From Toxorhynchites rutilus septentrionalis (lineage: Eukaryota; Arthropoda; Insecta; Diptera; Culicidae): a DNA stretch of 64,000 bases. Both the position numbers and the translations under genes were made by a program. Positions 1 through 11,052 of the stretch are shown here, piece after piece. The first letter of the stretch is position 1, and each line of letters begins with the position of its first letter. The stretch is from positions 112,404,035 through 112,468,034 of the forward strand of contig NC_073746.1 of assembly GCF_029784135.1 (NCBI RefSeq), in the 5' to 3' direction. A model generated the notes under the pieces. The model had not been told where the DNA came from. It searched no databases and saw only the letters and a list, made by a program, of their open reading frames with translations.

Positions 1-615
1 ACCTGCCCGCAAACCGGTCTCGTTGCCATAGCTACCGATTTTCGTTACCTCGTCGATGAGCTTCCTTTTCACCAACTCCAAAGTGAGCTCGTCGTCCGCC
101 CTGCTCTCGAGGGCCGTCGTCAGCGTGTTGAAAGGTTTCGGGAGGCTACTCAACACAATCGCCACCTGCAGCTTTTCGTCCAGTTTCAGGTCCGCCAAGG
201 AGAGACGCTCGAAGATTTCTTCCATTCCGACGACGTGCTTCTCCATGTCCTCGCCCTCACTGTACCGTTTCGTAATCAGGTTTCGCAATAAGGACACTTT
301 GGAAGTCAGGGTTGGCTTCTCAAAATGGTTCCCAAGCTTTTTCCAGGCTTCACGAGCGGTCATTGTCTGCTAGATGAGGCCATGCTGGTTGCTCTCCATC
401 AAGAGCACGATCGTGGCTCGTGCTCGCTGGTCCCCGTAGTTCCAATCTTCCAACTCAGCAATGTTTCCCGGATCCGCCGTCGTCTCAGCTTGATCGGCAG
501 GTCTCGCTTGGGTGACGAACTTCCACAAATTCTCCCGGATCAGCAGCAGCTCGGTGCTGAACTTCCAGCTGCTGTAATTTTCTCCATTTAGCTTCGGAAA
601 CTGGATCTTCTCCAT
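1..615 (-). pseudogene. Ty1/copia gag (N-terminal part, one in-frame stop)
   Basis: Reading leftward from an ATG at 613-615, the first 81 residues begin MEKIQFPKLNGENYSSWK, the typical start of copia Gag (the KLNGENYSSW/F block of the DUF4219/UBN2 type). An in-frame TAG at 370-372 interrupts it. The same frame then continues to the window edge with the Gag core: REAWKKLGNHFE, then a block containing LLRNLITKRYSEGEDMEKHV and LSSLPKPF. The family's usual product is the capsid/nucleocapsid part of a Gag-Pol polyprotein. The zinc knuckle and pol would lie beyond the left edge. One substitution explains the stop, so this is a recently inactivated or polymorphic copy. Family assignment is firm; the remainder of the element is not visible. 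Confidence 0.88.
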
Positions 616-675
616 TTCGGCTTCGCTTCAGGAAAAAAATTTCACGGATGTTGATTATCGTTGCTAGGCACCTAG

Positions 676-692
676 TTCTGGGTCCATAACCA
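676..692 (-). promoter_or_regulatory. copia-type primer-binding site (internal initiator tRNA-Met)
   Basis: On the minus strand, 61 nt upstream of the gag ATG, the sequence reads TGGTTATGGACCCAGAA. This is nearly complementary to the anticodon-loop region of initiator tRNA-Met (CTGGGCCCATAACC), the half-tRNA primer used by Drosophila copia. Position and orientation fit a 5' UTR immediately inside the LTR. I could not define the LTR to its right (693-about 850), because no TG...CA boundary is obvious. Confidence 0.7.
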
Positions 693-856
693 CTTGGAAG
701 GGAGTGAAAATAAAATGCGACTAAACTAGTGAACGATCAAACAAGAAAGATATATTTCGACAAACTACAGAGCATTAAATTATCATGGCATGCTTCTTGT
801 AATCGTGTTGCTTCGTTGGCAATCTCAACACAGCTTACTTTTGTTACTTGACTATA

Positions 857-1926
857 ATGGAAAAAGACGATGAATTTGTTTGTACTGTCTGTGAAAAAAA
901 AGAGTCTGGTGGTTCAAAATTTTTAACCTGTATGTATTGTTTTTCAAGTGTCCAGTTTAGATATAAGAACATTGTAGGAAACGCAATACGTCGTATGAAG
1001 GAAAAGATTTTTATTGCTCACCCGATTGTACTGCGATCAACCAGCGAATCGTTTCGATGCAGGATAATCACAGATCCTTGTTGTCTTCTTTCGCTGATGA
1101 GATGAAAACAACCATTTCAGCCTCCATTGCTAAGGAAATGCAAGCTGTTTCAACAGAAGTGAAGCAAATCACCACAACGATCGAAAAATCACAAGAATTT
1201 CTATCTGCTAAGTTCGATGAGATTGTCAGTGACTTCAAAGATCTTAAGCAGGAAAATGAAAAATTGAAAAAAGAGGTGGAATGTTTGAAAAAGTCTCACG
1301 ACAAACTTCGTAATATGGTGCACAAATTGGAAGCAAATGTCGACAAGTCCGATAGAGCTGCCGTAGGTAATAATATTGTAGTCTGGGGTATCCCAACAGT
1401 TCAGAATGAAAATGTGCCCCAGATTATTGAGAAATTGCTCACTTGTTTAGGACTGAGCAATAATTCTAAACTTGTGGCCTCCGCTGAGCGGATTTTCTTC
1501 AAAAGGAATACCACTAACGCTCTGGTTCCTATAAGAATAACCTTTATTGATAGGGAATCAAAAGAATTAGTACTAAACAAAAAGAAACAGTTTGGCAATA
1601 TATTATCAACAGTGATCGATTCAAAGTTCACTGTTAACGGGAGAGCAATGAACGTGACCTTGCGCGACGAATTAACTCCATTATCTTTGGAAATACTTAG
1701 AGAGCTTAGATAATCTCAAGAATTGCTGAATATAAAGTACGTTTGGGCGGGAAGAGGTGGAGTTATTTTGATTTAAAAAAATGAAAATAGTAGACCAGAA
1801 ATGATTAAAAACAGAGAAGATCTTAGTCGTGTCATAAGTCAGTTCTGGGAAACGCCTAGTATTTCTGATGCTGCATTGGTTCATGGACATTCTCCTTCCC
1901 CGAAGCGGAAGAGAAGTGATCAATAA
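857..1926 (+). pseudogene. LINE ORF1: PHD-like finger, coiled coil, RNA-binding C-terminus (frameshifted)
   Basis: The first ATG is at 857. Residues FVCTVCEKK...LTCMYC give the first two cysteine pairs of a PHD-like finger. The last pair, FYCSPDC, is in a different frame just before the internal ATG at 1057, so one frameshift lies at about 1000-1012. From 1057 follows a heptad-rich coiled coil (DLKQENEKLKKEVECLKK) and a domain beginning NNIVVWGIP, which matches the L1-ORF1-like RNA-binding fold of CR1-group ORF1 proteins. In-frame TAA codons at 1711 and about 1774 interrupt the C-terminal block containing KYVWAGRGGVILI. The ORF would end at TAA 1924-1926 after a basic PKRKRSDQ tail. The usual role is RNA binding and RNP assembly. 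Confidence 0.78.
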
Positions 1927-1970
1927 CACGACTTATTATGGGGTTTCTGTAGAATTTAACTGAACCAATA

Positions 1971-4439
1971 ATGATTTTAAACAGATATTATGAAAATTTG
2001 TCTGATTTTAATAAAAAATATGATAGGGTAGGCACAAAAACTTTAAATGTGGTTCAATGTAATGTAAGAGGAATAAACGATTTCGAAAAATTTGATGAAA
2101 TTATATATTTCGTGAATGAATGCAAAACTGAAATTGATGTCATTGTTATTGGCGAAACTTGGATGTGGAAGGAAAATACCTGCATTTACAACATTCCAGA
2201 CTATCGTGCATTTTTTTCTTGTCGAGACAATTCTTCAGGCGGTGGTTTGGCAGTTTTTGTAAAATTCTCGCTAGAAAACAAATTGCTGGATAGCCAAACA
2301 GTCGATGGCTTGCACTACATCCATTTAGAGATAAAATGTCAAGGTCACCCTTATGACGTTATTGGTGTTTATCGTCCACCTTCATTTGATTACATTGAAC
2401 TTCACAACATTTTAGAAGGTTGGTTATCAATTGCTACTGAATCGATGCCACTACTCATTGCTGGTGACTATAATGTTCCAATAAATCTGCAAAATAATAA
2501 TGTTGTGATCAGATATTCAAATTTATTAAAATCTTATGGCTATGTTTGCACAAATACGTTCCCAACTCGTCCAGCAAGTAACAATATTTTAGATCATTTT
2601 ATCAGTCCGATCAATCTTGCTACGAATCTACAGAATCATACTATTTATAGTGATATCAGAGACCATCTTCCTGTTATTTCGTCTCTCTACTTAGATATTG
2701 TGAAGAGTCAACAAGAATTGAGGACGCATATCGTCGATCGCGCCAAACTCGATAATCTGTTTCCACTTTTTTGAACGATTTTGAAGTAACTGATGACGTC
2801 GATGTCACTTTAGATACTCTCATCTCCAATTATAATAACATGTTAACTGAGTGTACCAGTACATTCACTGAAACTGTTAACCTGCAAAATGAGCACTGTC
2901 CATGGATGACTTACAATCTTTGGAAGTTGATACAGATTAAAAACAACTATCTCAAAACAGCGAAACTCAAACCCAATGATGTAGTTATAAGGGAAATGTT
3001 AGTTTATGTATCAAAAAAAGTCAACACTCTGAAGACAAAATGTAAAAAAGAACATTATGAAAATATACTCAATAGCTCTAGTCATTCGGATGTGTGGAAA
3101 AAGTTGAATGACATCTTTGGTCGCTCTAAACCTAGGGAGCAAATTAAATTGAGAACTGATGGAAAAATTTTAGATTCAAACTTTGATGTTGTCGAAGAGT
3201 TCAATTGTCATTTTACTAGCACTGGTAGTTATTTATCAATACGGGATTAGAGAAGTTGCCAATGATCTGATAAAAAGCTATCTATGTGATCGAAAACAAT
3301 TCGTTATAATCAACGGTGTTCGCAGTAGCTTGCGCCCAATTGACATAGGAGTTCCCCAGGAAAGTAACATAGGTCCTTTGCTTTTCTTAATCTATATCAT
3401 TGACCTAGGAAACCTAAAGCTTAATGGCACACCAAGACTATTTGCGGATGATTCGGCTTTATTCTATCCTCGCCATAATACTCAATCCATAGTAGCAGAC
3501 ATGGAAGCAGATTTAGCGTTACTAATAGAATACTTCAACGGTAATTATCTTACTATCCATCTTACCAAAACAAAGTATATGGGTTTTCATTCGCCACGCA
3601 AAAAAATCTTCCAACATCCTGATCCGTCTGTCTGTAGCTTAACAATTGAAAAAGTCGCATCATTCAAATACTTAGGGCTACATCTAGACTAACGTCTCTC
3701 TTGGGACACCCACATAAACCACGTATCGAATAAAGTTTCAACTTTATGTGGTCTCATGAAAAAAGTACGATGTTTCGTTCCCAAAGATGCGTTGTTGCGA
3801 TTTTATTACGCATGTATTCATTCCATTCTTCAATATCTAATAATTGTATGGGGTCATGCTGCTAAGTCAAAACTTAGAAAAATACAAACATTGCAGAATA
3901 GATGTGTAAAAATAATCTTTAATCTACATTTCTTACATCCGACAGATGCGCTCTATACTAGTATACAACACAGAATCATTCCAATTTTAGGCTTGTGTGA
4001 TTCACAAACAATCATGTTTGTACATAATACCTTACACAATAGCAAATTTCACCACAACATAAATTTTTCGACTCGAGTTAACCATCATAATACTAGAAAT
4101 GCCAATGAACTAATGAGAAGCAGAGCATGCACGAACTTGGGTCTTACACGTATTATAAGCTACGGTCCATCAAAGTTTAATACACTTCCTAACGACTTGA
4201 AGTCCACAACTAACAGCAATATTTTTAAAAGTAAGCTTAAACAATATATAAACAGGAACGTAAGCGAATATTTCCTTCAAGTGTGCCAATCATCCAACCA
4301 TGAAGTTCTATTTCTTTTTCTCCTATGTTTTAGTTTTTGTCAAACGTTATCATTGTTAAATTTTGTTTTGTATTTTTTCGTGAATCCCTTCAAAGGAGAA
4401 CTATGTTCCACTGGGATTTTACTGTTTCTTTGTCTGTAA
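1971..4439 (+). pseudogene. LINE ORF2: endonuclease plus truncated reverse transcriptase
   Basis: The ATG is at 1971. The endonuclease domain (1971-2774) keeps the metal- and nucleophile-site blocks NVRGIND, IGETWM, GVYRPP, AGDYNVP and DHLPVIS. A frameshift in a T run near 2766 moves the reading frame for the linker up to about 3237. There the sequence jumps to YGIREVANDLIKSYL, so the RT fingers and the palm motif with the first catalytic Asp are missing. The second palm motif survives as FADDSALF (about 3440-3463), followed by KTKYMGF and FKYLGLHLD. An in-frame TAA at 3690-3692 precedes the thumb/C-terminal part (LSWDTHINHV..., ILQYLIIVWGH), which runs to a TAA at 4437. The protein cannot be catalytically active. 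The linker codes for nothing recognisable. Confidence 0.85.
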
Positions 4440-4552
4440 TTATACTCTCCGCGTTTTTTTTTAAATGATAGTAAGTGTCCACTACTAGTGTAGCTCTGCT
4501 GAGCCCATTGGTGTGGGGGTCAGTGGAGTGTATTAAAAAAAATAAAAAAAAA

Positions 4553-6215
4553 AACTTTAAAGTTTTCACTTCCAATATGTTATTAAAATCCACTAATTTA
4601 GATGTTCCACTACTATACCCTGTAGGGGAACCGCGAGTAAGACGGACAGTGATATAATATCGCTTCTATGTTAACTCACAAAACGAAATATAACCATTAG
4701 CGAATTGTATTTTGATATTAAACCACTCGATATGCGGAATCATGTATAATTTTCAGTTTTTGTTTCCCTTTTTCACTTTTGATCAGTATTCATTGCCATA
4801 GGGCGGCTTCAATATTAAAGAATAACATGTAAAACGTGTTCTCATTAACAGAAATCTGATATTCAAAAAGTAACTATACAAAATACTATGCTCCAAATCT
4901 TAAAATCTTTAATTCCTTTTATATCAACCTACTTCATTATTTACTACAGTCTGTTTGATACTGCCTAACCTTTTTTTTTTCACTCAAACAAACAAAACTC
5001 AAATAAAATCGGAAAAATAGATTTCATTATTCACCCATCGCTTTATTTTTGGACTGAACACGATGTTGGTCGATGTACTAAAGCTACACAATATTGCTAT
5101 TCCAACAGCAGCATCATTCATTCAGAAGAAGCATCTCAACTTTAGCTGTTTTCCTAAAATTGTATCACCGAGGGAAATTGGTGCTTGTAAGCAGGACAGA
5201 TGTATTTTGAATAAATATTAATTTATTTTGGAGTTGGATGTGTCCTCATGCATATAGCAGAAACTAAATTATATGTTTCATAAAACTATGACATATACAA
5301 CTTCATTGGCAAGATGCGCACAAATCAAAATTCACATCAGTAGCACGACGTATTCTGCTTTTCAAATCCATGGACTGAGCCACCGCAGTTTTTATGGAAT
5401 AGAAAACCACTCTTCGAATGTTGTCTAATTAAATTTATACTGTGAACAGGTATTCTACTTTCTTGCTTCTCGAGAATTTTCATAGATGCTACTCAGATAA
5501 AGATAAACGCATACCACCTTGATTGATATTACAAACACATGCTTGATTCGTCCTTTTTCCCAAAACATAGCATTCCACTCATAAATTCGTAGGAAGACAT
5601 GTCGATGGTGTATGATAATTTATCTCATCAATCGCCATCGATATGGGGATGGGCGCTGGGAATTCAATCTGAGAAGAAGGGGAAGCAAACGTTTGGTCAG
5701 CTTTAATGTGCAGTATATTCATTAAATATGATGCAATTTTAAACCTTTTTTTGTAGTTCCACATATAGAATAACAACTTCCCAAGCGGAGAATGTTTATA
5801 GTCGGACCAAAAGCAACGCAGTCATGGCCATTTTCCCAGAACGGATTTTGATCATAGTTTTATTTTTTTAATGTTTAGATATCTGTATTGTATCGTAATC
5901 TTCATTCACAAAACAAAAATACTGTGTTGATAGCTCGGTATTTTGCTGGTAAATAAAAAAATACACGAAATCACAACGATAATAGTTCCACGAATCAGCA
6001 ACAAGGTTAACCATCACATCCTTCAACCCCACCACAAATTCTGTACTTCATGAATTATAATCGCATAAAATGAAAAACCATTCTGGGAAACAAATCGCAC
6101 CGTTGTTAACCGTTCTCCTGGCCGGAGGAATGGTTTGTATATTTTCCTTTGGCCTCCCACTACACACCATTCCAAACTATAGGATGTTCTCCAAACTTGT
6201 AGGCACTATTTCAAT
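4553..6215. other. AT-rich stretch without recognised genes
   Basis: There is no ORF of family-like quality, no terminal repeats I could pair, and no tRNA-like boxes. I see only short A/T runs. Confidence 0.4.
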
Positions 6216-6335
6216 TTGAAAATAAAGAAGTTTATTTTAGGATATCCAATTTTTGTTGAATATTTCAATCTGTATAGATAGATTGAAATATTCAACAAGA
6301 ATTGGATATACTAAAACAAACTTCTTTATTTTCAA
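6216..6335. repeat. 120-bp imperfect palindrome (hairpin)
   Basis: The left arm starts TTGAAAATAAAGAAGTTT and contains GGATATCCAATTTTTGTTGAA. The right arm is its reverse complement with a few differences (TTCAACAAGAATTGGATATAC...CTTCTTTATTTTCAA). The arms are about 57 nt and the spacer around position 6276 is only a few bases. No coding content. It could be a small foldback MITE; no target duplication is evident. Confidence 0.75.
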
Positions 6336-7437
6336 TGTCCATGCTAAACCGATACAGTGGTTCTCAGATTTTCGTGAAAATTGGTAGTTTTGATCCTAAT
6401 CGCAAAACATTTGACCCGTATTTTTTAATTTTTTTCATTAGGGTGACCATTTCCCTATTAAGGTTGTCCTAAAAATTAACTTTTTCCACTTTTTCCAAAA
6501 ATGACTTTTGTCGTAGGATTACGTCTTTCGGGAACATATTGGGGTACAAATTGAAAATCGAAAATCGAGTACATAGTGAAAAATGTCCAATTTCAAACGC
6601 TTATTGCTCAGTCATTTCATGATGGATTGGTGAAATTTTTGCGTCAATCGATTTCGGCACTCCATAACAAATTTCTATATTTAAGAAAATAATATATGTC
6701 ATGAAACTAACTATCGAACAATTGAAAAATCTCAACCCCTATCCTAACGGAAATACCCACTTCTAATTGGTCGAATTGACGACACATGCGGCGGGTCCTT
6801 AACAGAGACATCGAAACCAAGCTGCCTGGGGGAAAAAGGCACTGCAAATACATGAAAGTAGAGGGAACTTTTGCTCCCACCGAAATGTGTTCCCCAACAG
6901 AGACATCAAAACCAAGATGCCCGGGGGAAATCGGCATTGCAAATATATGCAAGTTGGGGGCATTTTTTTATTGCAAGTAAGGTGAGTGATACGATTAATT
7001 CTAGCAAATAAAATTTTAATTTGGAGCTTTAATGTGTATTATACTTTAATCGTGTATTGTGAAAAATTTTGCACAAGTGAAAGTGTAAAATTGTATATGA
7101 TAGGAGTTGTGTTAAAAATGACTTGATATATGAAACGATTTATTTCAATTTTCATAAATAAAAACCAAGGTGTGTTCCCACTCGAGAACAGGTCGTTTGG
7201 TTTAAGTTGTCTGTTTTGTTGTGTTCATTTTCACCCAAGAAAAGTTTATACGGCGAGAAAAATTGGAAAAATAAAGAAATATTAGAAAAAGTGATTTCCC
7301 ATATGCTCCACATATAGTATTAGGTGTTGTTAGTCCACTCAGAAAGTAAAAAGTATAAAAGAAAATAACCTTTTCCATTTCAAATATGTTTTCTCCATAT
7401 TAAAGAAACATGTTTTTACTAATGAGAAAAACTAATA

Positions 7438-7926
7438 CAGGTCGGATATAAAATCGCAGGTGAACAACGTTAATTTTCGAGTCCAATACATAATCGAATC
7501 ACTTCTTCTTCTTCTTCAATGGCACTAACGTTCCTAGAGGAACTTCGCCGTCTCAACGTAGTATTACTTGAGTCATTTTTATTAGTACTTAGTTGAGATT
7601 TCTATGCCAAATAACACGCCTTGAATGCATTCTGAGTGGCAAGCTCTAGAATACGCGTGATCACAGTGCAAATCGGAGGAAATTTCTTTGACGAAAAATT
7701 CCCCCTACCAGAACGGGAATCGAACCCGAACTCCCGGCATGTTAGTTATGACGCTAACCACTCGGCCACGGGAGCATAATCGAATCACAAAAAAGTTATT
7801 TTTCTATTAATGTTTGACATTCATACATTAATGAAAAAATTGTTTTCTTGAGATTCGATTATGTATAGAATTTGAAAATAATTGTTGATAAAAAATGGTC
7901 GACTATATATAATCGAGTCCGACCTG
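7438..7926. mobile_element. TA-flanked MITE inserted in D1
   Basis: Termini CAGGTCGGA...TCCGACCTG are flanked by TA on both sides (7436-7437, 7927-7928). Copy D3 reads straight through this point (near 16725-16735) with a single TA, which is an empty site. Copy D2 keeps a shortened version (about 38580-38725). The TA target and terminal repeats fit the Tc1/mariner superfamily. It is itself interrupted by the SINE at 7503-7775. Confidence 0.75.
7503..7775 (-). mobile_element. tRNA-derived SINE with (GAA)n tail
   Basis: On the minus strand the element starts GCTCCCGTGGCCGAGTGG, with a good RNA polymerase III A box (TGGCCGAGTGG) and B box (GGTTCGATTCC) in a tRNA-like head of about 75 nt. A body of about 180 nt follows, ending in five GAA repeats at 7503-7517. 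A 13-bp target-site duplication ATAATCGAATCAC flanks it (7490-7502 and 7776-7788). The uninterrupted target is present in the D2 copy near 38650-38665. The repeat tail resembles what is known for the Aedes Gecko SINE, but I cannot confirm that identity. Near-perfect duplications point to a recent insertion. Confidence 0.9.
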
Positions 7927-8292
7927 TAATTGTGTTCGGTATTGAGAATTATCTTATATTACATTGATGAGTTTTTTTTTATTTGTTCCATCCGTACATA
8001 ACACAGGAGGCATCTCGTCTAGTATCACAGACGGCGGTTTTCATCATATCTGGTTCCACTTCGATATCTTTTATCTGAAACGCACCATCCAATGACTATT
8101 TACTATCCTTCTGTCATTATCACTCGGAAAACACTGGTGAAGTGAACAAACAATACCCAACAACCAAACAAAACAGCCATTTCAGAGCCACCAAATCATT
8201 ATCAAAGAGTTTAAAACATATCCAAAATCAACAGATAGCCTAACGGAATCCTACGTCAACTATGCGGTCGTGTCTCGGACACAACCCTCCTT

Positions 8293-9440
8293 TGACTTTT
8301 TTCAAAAATTTATAACTTTTGACTACTACACTGATTCAGATGATCGACATATCAAAATAAAGCCAATCACCTGGTCGTTTTTGGAAAAGTACTATAACTG
8401 CAAAAAAAAATTGAATACTGCTCTCGTTGTTGTTGCTTGTATTCGTTTTTTATTGTTTTCATAGTCTCGGGACCAAAGGCGCTATATTTTTTAATATTTT
8501 TTCTGGAAAGCTAAGGATTTTTTACATAACATATGTCGAAACCAGAGAGTTTTTTTTTTCGTTTTTGAGTTATGATTTTTCAAAGTTAACCGATGGTCCG
8601 AAAAATCATTTTTTCCACTACAAAAAATTAATACTTTTGATCTATTGGACCGATTCAGATGATCGACATATCAAATTACAGTCAATGAGTTAGTCTTGTT
8701 TAAAAAAATATTACACTCTGAATGAAAAAGGATTTTGTTTTCGTACTTATCAATTATATATGTTTTTTATAGCTTACATCGTTTCGGGACCACGAGCGCC
8801 ATAGTTATTTTATATTTTTTCCTGAAAGCTGAGGTTTTTTCACATAATATATCCAAATACCAGTGAGGAGTTACTTTTCCTTTTTAAGTTATGATTTTTC
8901 CAAGTTAACATGTTTTCGGTTTTCGTTCAATATTTCTATGCGACTAGACTGGATGTATCTGGACTCTAATCCAATCAATTGCCAATTGTGTTATTTATTA
9001 AAAAAGACTAGCTAATAGGCTTCAATTTCATACGTCGATCATCTTAATCAGTCCAGTAGTTCAAAAGTAATACATTTTTGAAAAAAGTCATTTTTACGAA
9101 AATAGGGAAAAACATTTTTTTGGACCATCGGTTAACTTTGAAAAATCTTAACTCAAAAACGAAAAAACACTCCCCTGGTTTCAAGGTATGTTATTTTAAA
9201 AATCCTCAGCTTTCCAGAAAAAATATTCAAAAAATAGCGCCGAGACCATAACGAGACCATAAAAACTATATAAAACAAATACAATCAATAATAACGAAAA
9301 CATAATTCAAATTTTCTGCAACTGAAGTATTTTTCCAAAAAAAGGCCAACTGATTGGCTTTAATTTTATATATCGAACATCTGAATTGGTCCAGTGGTTC
9401 AAAAGTTATGAATTTTTGAAAAAAGTCATTTTTGGCAATA
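8293..9440. repeat. Foldback element with about 320-bp inverted arms
   Basis: The left arm (about 8293-8612) and right arm (about 9112-9440) are imperfect reverse complements. Both ends read CAAAAATTTATAACTTTTGA-like. Both contain a GATGATCGACATAT/ATATATCGAACATC block and a TTTTTGGACCATCGGTTAACTTTG block. The spacer holds a further partial unit (8630-9110). No ORF is present. A diverged relative lies at about 44540-45800. Confidence 0.7.
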
Positions 9441-9454
9441 ATGCGAAAAAATGG

Positions 9455-10150
9455 ATTTTGACACTAAAACTACCAACCGGTTAAAATGACCGGTTATACA
9501 ATTTGTTTGCAAGATTCTGTATTGAAATTGTTTTTTTGTATACTTTTCAACGAAATTATGAAATTGAGGGAAAAAAATAATAATATTCTAAATATATTTT
9601 TTTATCTAGTTATGAAACCCAAGAATGCCGAGATGCCTGAACATATCTAGAGTTTTAGAGGACGTAATAGATACAAGAGAAGACTTTTCTGATATCGATC
9701 GAGATGTTTATGAAATAAAATTCTGAAATTTGACCAGTATCTGAAATATAGATTATCAATCATAAGAAAAAATGTTTATTTCCTCAGAGAGCACTAGTAA
9801 AGAGAATCAATTTACGTAGACCAAGAAGAATGTTGATACTGTCGTCATCTTCGGATGAGAATGATCATCAATAAGCTGAAATTTCTGCTGATAGAACTAT
9901 CTGCACAAAAAGCTGAATGCACTCCAGGAAGGACATAAATAAACAGCATTATTAAAGCAAGAATTGGAGGGGCAGAATGGGTGTGTATATGTGAGAAAAC
10001 GTTAGTGTAGGTGTGAGTTTCATCACTTCTTACAATCGTCACACCCACAAACGCTTGGAAACGGAAGTTACGAATTGTTCATTTGGAGGGTACGCATTTT
10101 GTAATTTTGGCACTGAAGTGATTTAGGCGATGAAGTGTTGCTCTAATTTA
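9455..10150 (+). other. Possible piggyBac-like remnant (weak)
   Basis: The stretch opens with ACTAAAACTACC and a palindrome around AACCGGTTAAAATGACCGGTT's core (9475-9496). Short broken reading frames include acidic/serine-rich strings (TREDFSDIDRD near 9678, SSSSDENDH near 9842) that resemble the N-terminus of piggyBac-type transposases. No catalytic region, right terminus or TTAA duplication was found. The assignment is a guess; it may be unrelated AT-rich DNA. Confidence 0.25.
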
Positions 10151-11050
10151 GGGGAAAAGGGGGGAATTTGGACCACCTAAGCAAATCGCCTAATATTTCC
10201 AAACCAATACGGTCTAAATAAAAAATGTCACATTGTATAGCGAGCTACATTTGTTTTCTCTCAATCAATAATGTTTAATCATTATTTCAAGCTTCAAATT
10301 ACCAAATATATAATAAAACAAAAGAGATGATTTTTGGACATTAAAATTTGATGCGGGGTGATTTGGACCGTCTGTGGGGTGATTTGGTCCAGCATGTGTT
10401 CCATCGAAAAAAACATACTTATGTTTATGTAAAGTATTTTGGGATAATATTACAAACAGTAACAGTGTTCTAGGATCTTTTCACTGTTTTTCGAGCATTT
10501 TCAAACACTTTCGATGCTTGGTCAAAGAAAATCCCTTCTTGATGGCCTGCGTTGCTCTTTGAAGCTCTCCCTTCTTCCAACGTTGTCTGCCCATCCTTTT
10601 TTTGTAATTCAGCGGCATCTGGAATCAATTAGACCAAAGAAAAGCCTCAAACCTGTAGGACCAATTCACCCCACAGAAACGTGTTCATGTCACAATTAAA
10701 ATACAATTAATTCCATATATTGTTATCAAACTGACAGTTTCGCTGCATCAAATTGTTCCCCTTCTGTAGACGAACAGAACTTTACTGCACAATACACAAA
10801 AAGTTTGTTTAATCAGCGGGGAAAACCTTAAAACCACGATCGGAAAACTCACATTTTTTGACAATTAAAGTGCTTGTTGTGTTCATGCTACCGTTTCCTT
10901 CCACCTGTCCAATTTTACCAAAGCTTTTAGGTACATACGGTTCCACAGTAGAAGGAGATGACATTATAAAAAATCCAAGTTGAGCCGTACTTTTTGAGAT
11001 AAAGGGGTGGTCCAAATCACCCCATATGCCCAACTCACCCCGTGTTACCC
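10151..11050 (-). mobile_element. pogo-like DNA transposon, internally deleted
   Basis: The ends are related inverted repeats. The left end starts GGGGAAAAGGGGGGAATTTGG and the right end, reverse-complemented, starts GGGTAACACGGGGTGAGTTGG. Both contain TTTGGACCACC-type subterminal sequence and both are flanked by TA (10149-10150, 11051-11052). Inside, on the minus strand, is the N-terminus of a transposase with a psq-type helix-turn-helix (10481-10618). The DDE region is absent. TA duplication and psq domain fit the pogo/Tigger branch of Tc1-mariner. Confidence 0.6.
10481..10618 (-). pseudogene. pogo-type transposase N-terminal DNA-binding domain fragment
   Basis: Minus-strand ATG at 10616-10618 begins MPLNYKKRMGRQRWKKGEL and continues QRATQAIKKGFSLTK, the first two helices of a psq/CENP-B-like helix-turn-helix. 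After SLTK the homologous sequence (ASKVFE…RKTVKR) continues in a neighbouring frame, so there is a frameshift, and the original frame ends shortly after. This domain normally binds the transposon's terminal repeats. Nothing of the catalytic domain follows. Confidence 0.65.
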
Positions 11051-11052
11051 TA

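Larger units (their letters stand above)
857..4552 (+). mobile_element. Degraded CR1/L2-type non-LTR retrotransposon
   Basis: Two consecutive ORFs read rightward and an A-rich tail (4530-4552) follows. ORF1 has a PHD-like zinc finger, a coiled coil and an L1-ORF1-like C-terminal domain. ORF2 has an apurinic-type endonuclease and a reverse transcriptase without RNase H. This combination is typical of the CR1/L2/Crack group. Frameshifts, in-frame stops and an internal deletion in RT make it dead. The 3' tail of GTGGGGGTCAGTGGAGTG followed by A/T-rich repeats looks like an original 3' terminus. I did not find target-site duplications. Clade-level assignment is inferred from domain content only. 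Confidence 0.8.
6506..8300 (+). mobile_element. Repeat family D, copy D1 (non-autonomous, asymmetric ends)
   Basis: The left end TTTTGTCGTAGGATTACGTC is a one-base variant of the near-palindrome seen at other copies. The right end is CCTAACGGAATCCTACGTCA followed by the stem-loop GGTCGTGTC-TCG-GACACAACC (8266-8286) and a short GGGT/T-rich border. Copies D2 (38370-39655, reversed) and D3 (15104-24690) have the same boundaries. Inside, 6785-6975 holds about two tandem units of roughly 100 bp (…CAGAGACATCRAAACCAAG…GGGGAAATCGGCATTGCAAA…). No transposase ORF is present. It carries a nested MITE and SINE (7438-7926). Mobility is inferred from the shared boundaries of three copies; the superfamily is unknown. 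Confidence 0.7.

Noticed and set aside
7700..7775. A tRNA gene on the minus strand (A and B boxes, tRNA-like fold)
   Set aside because: It is the head of a SINE: a 180-nt body, (GAA)n tail and 13-bp target duplication surround it.
9455..10150. A definite piggyBac element
   Set aside because: Only weak N-terminal-like strings; no TTAA duplication, no catalytic region, no right end.
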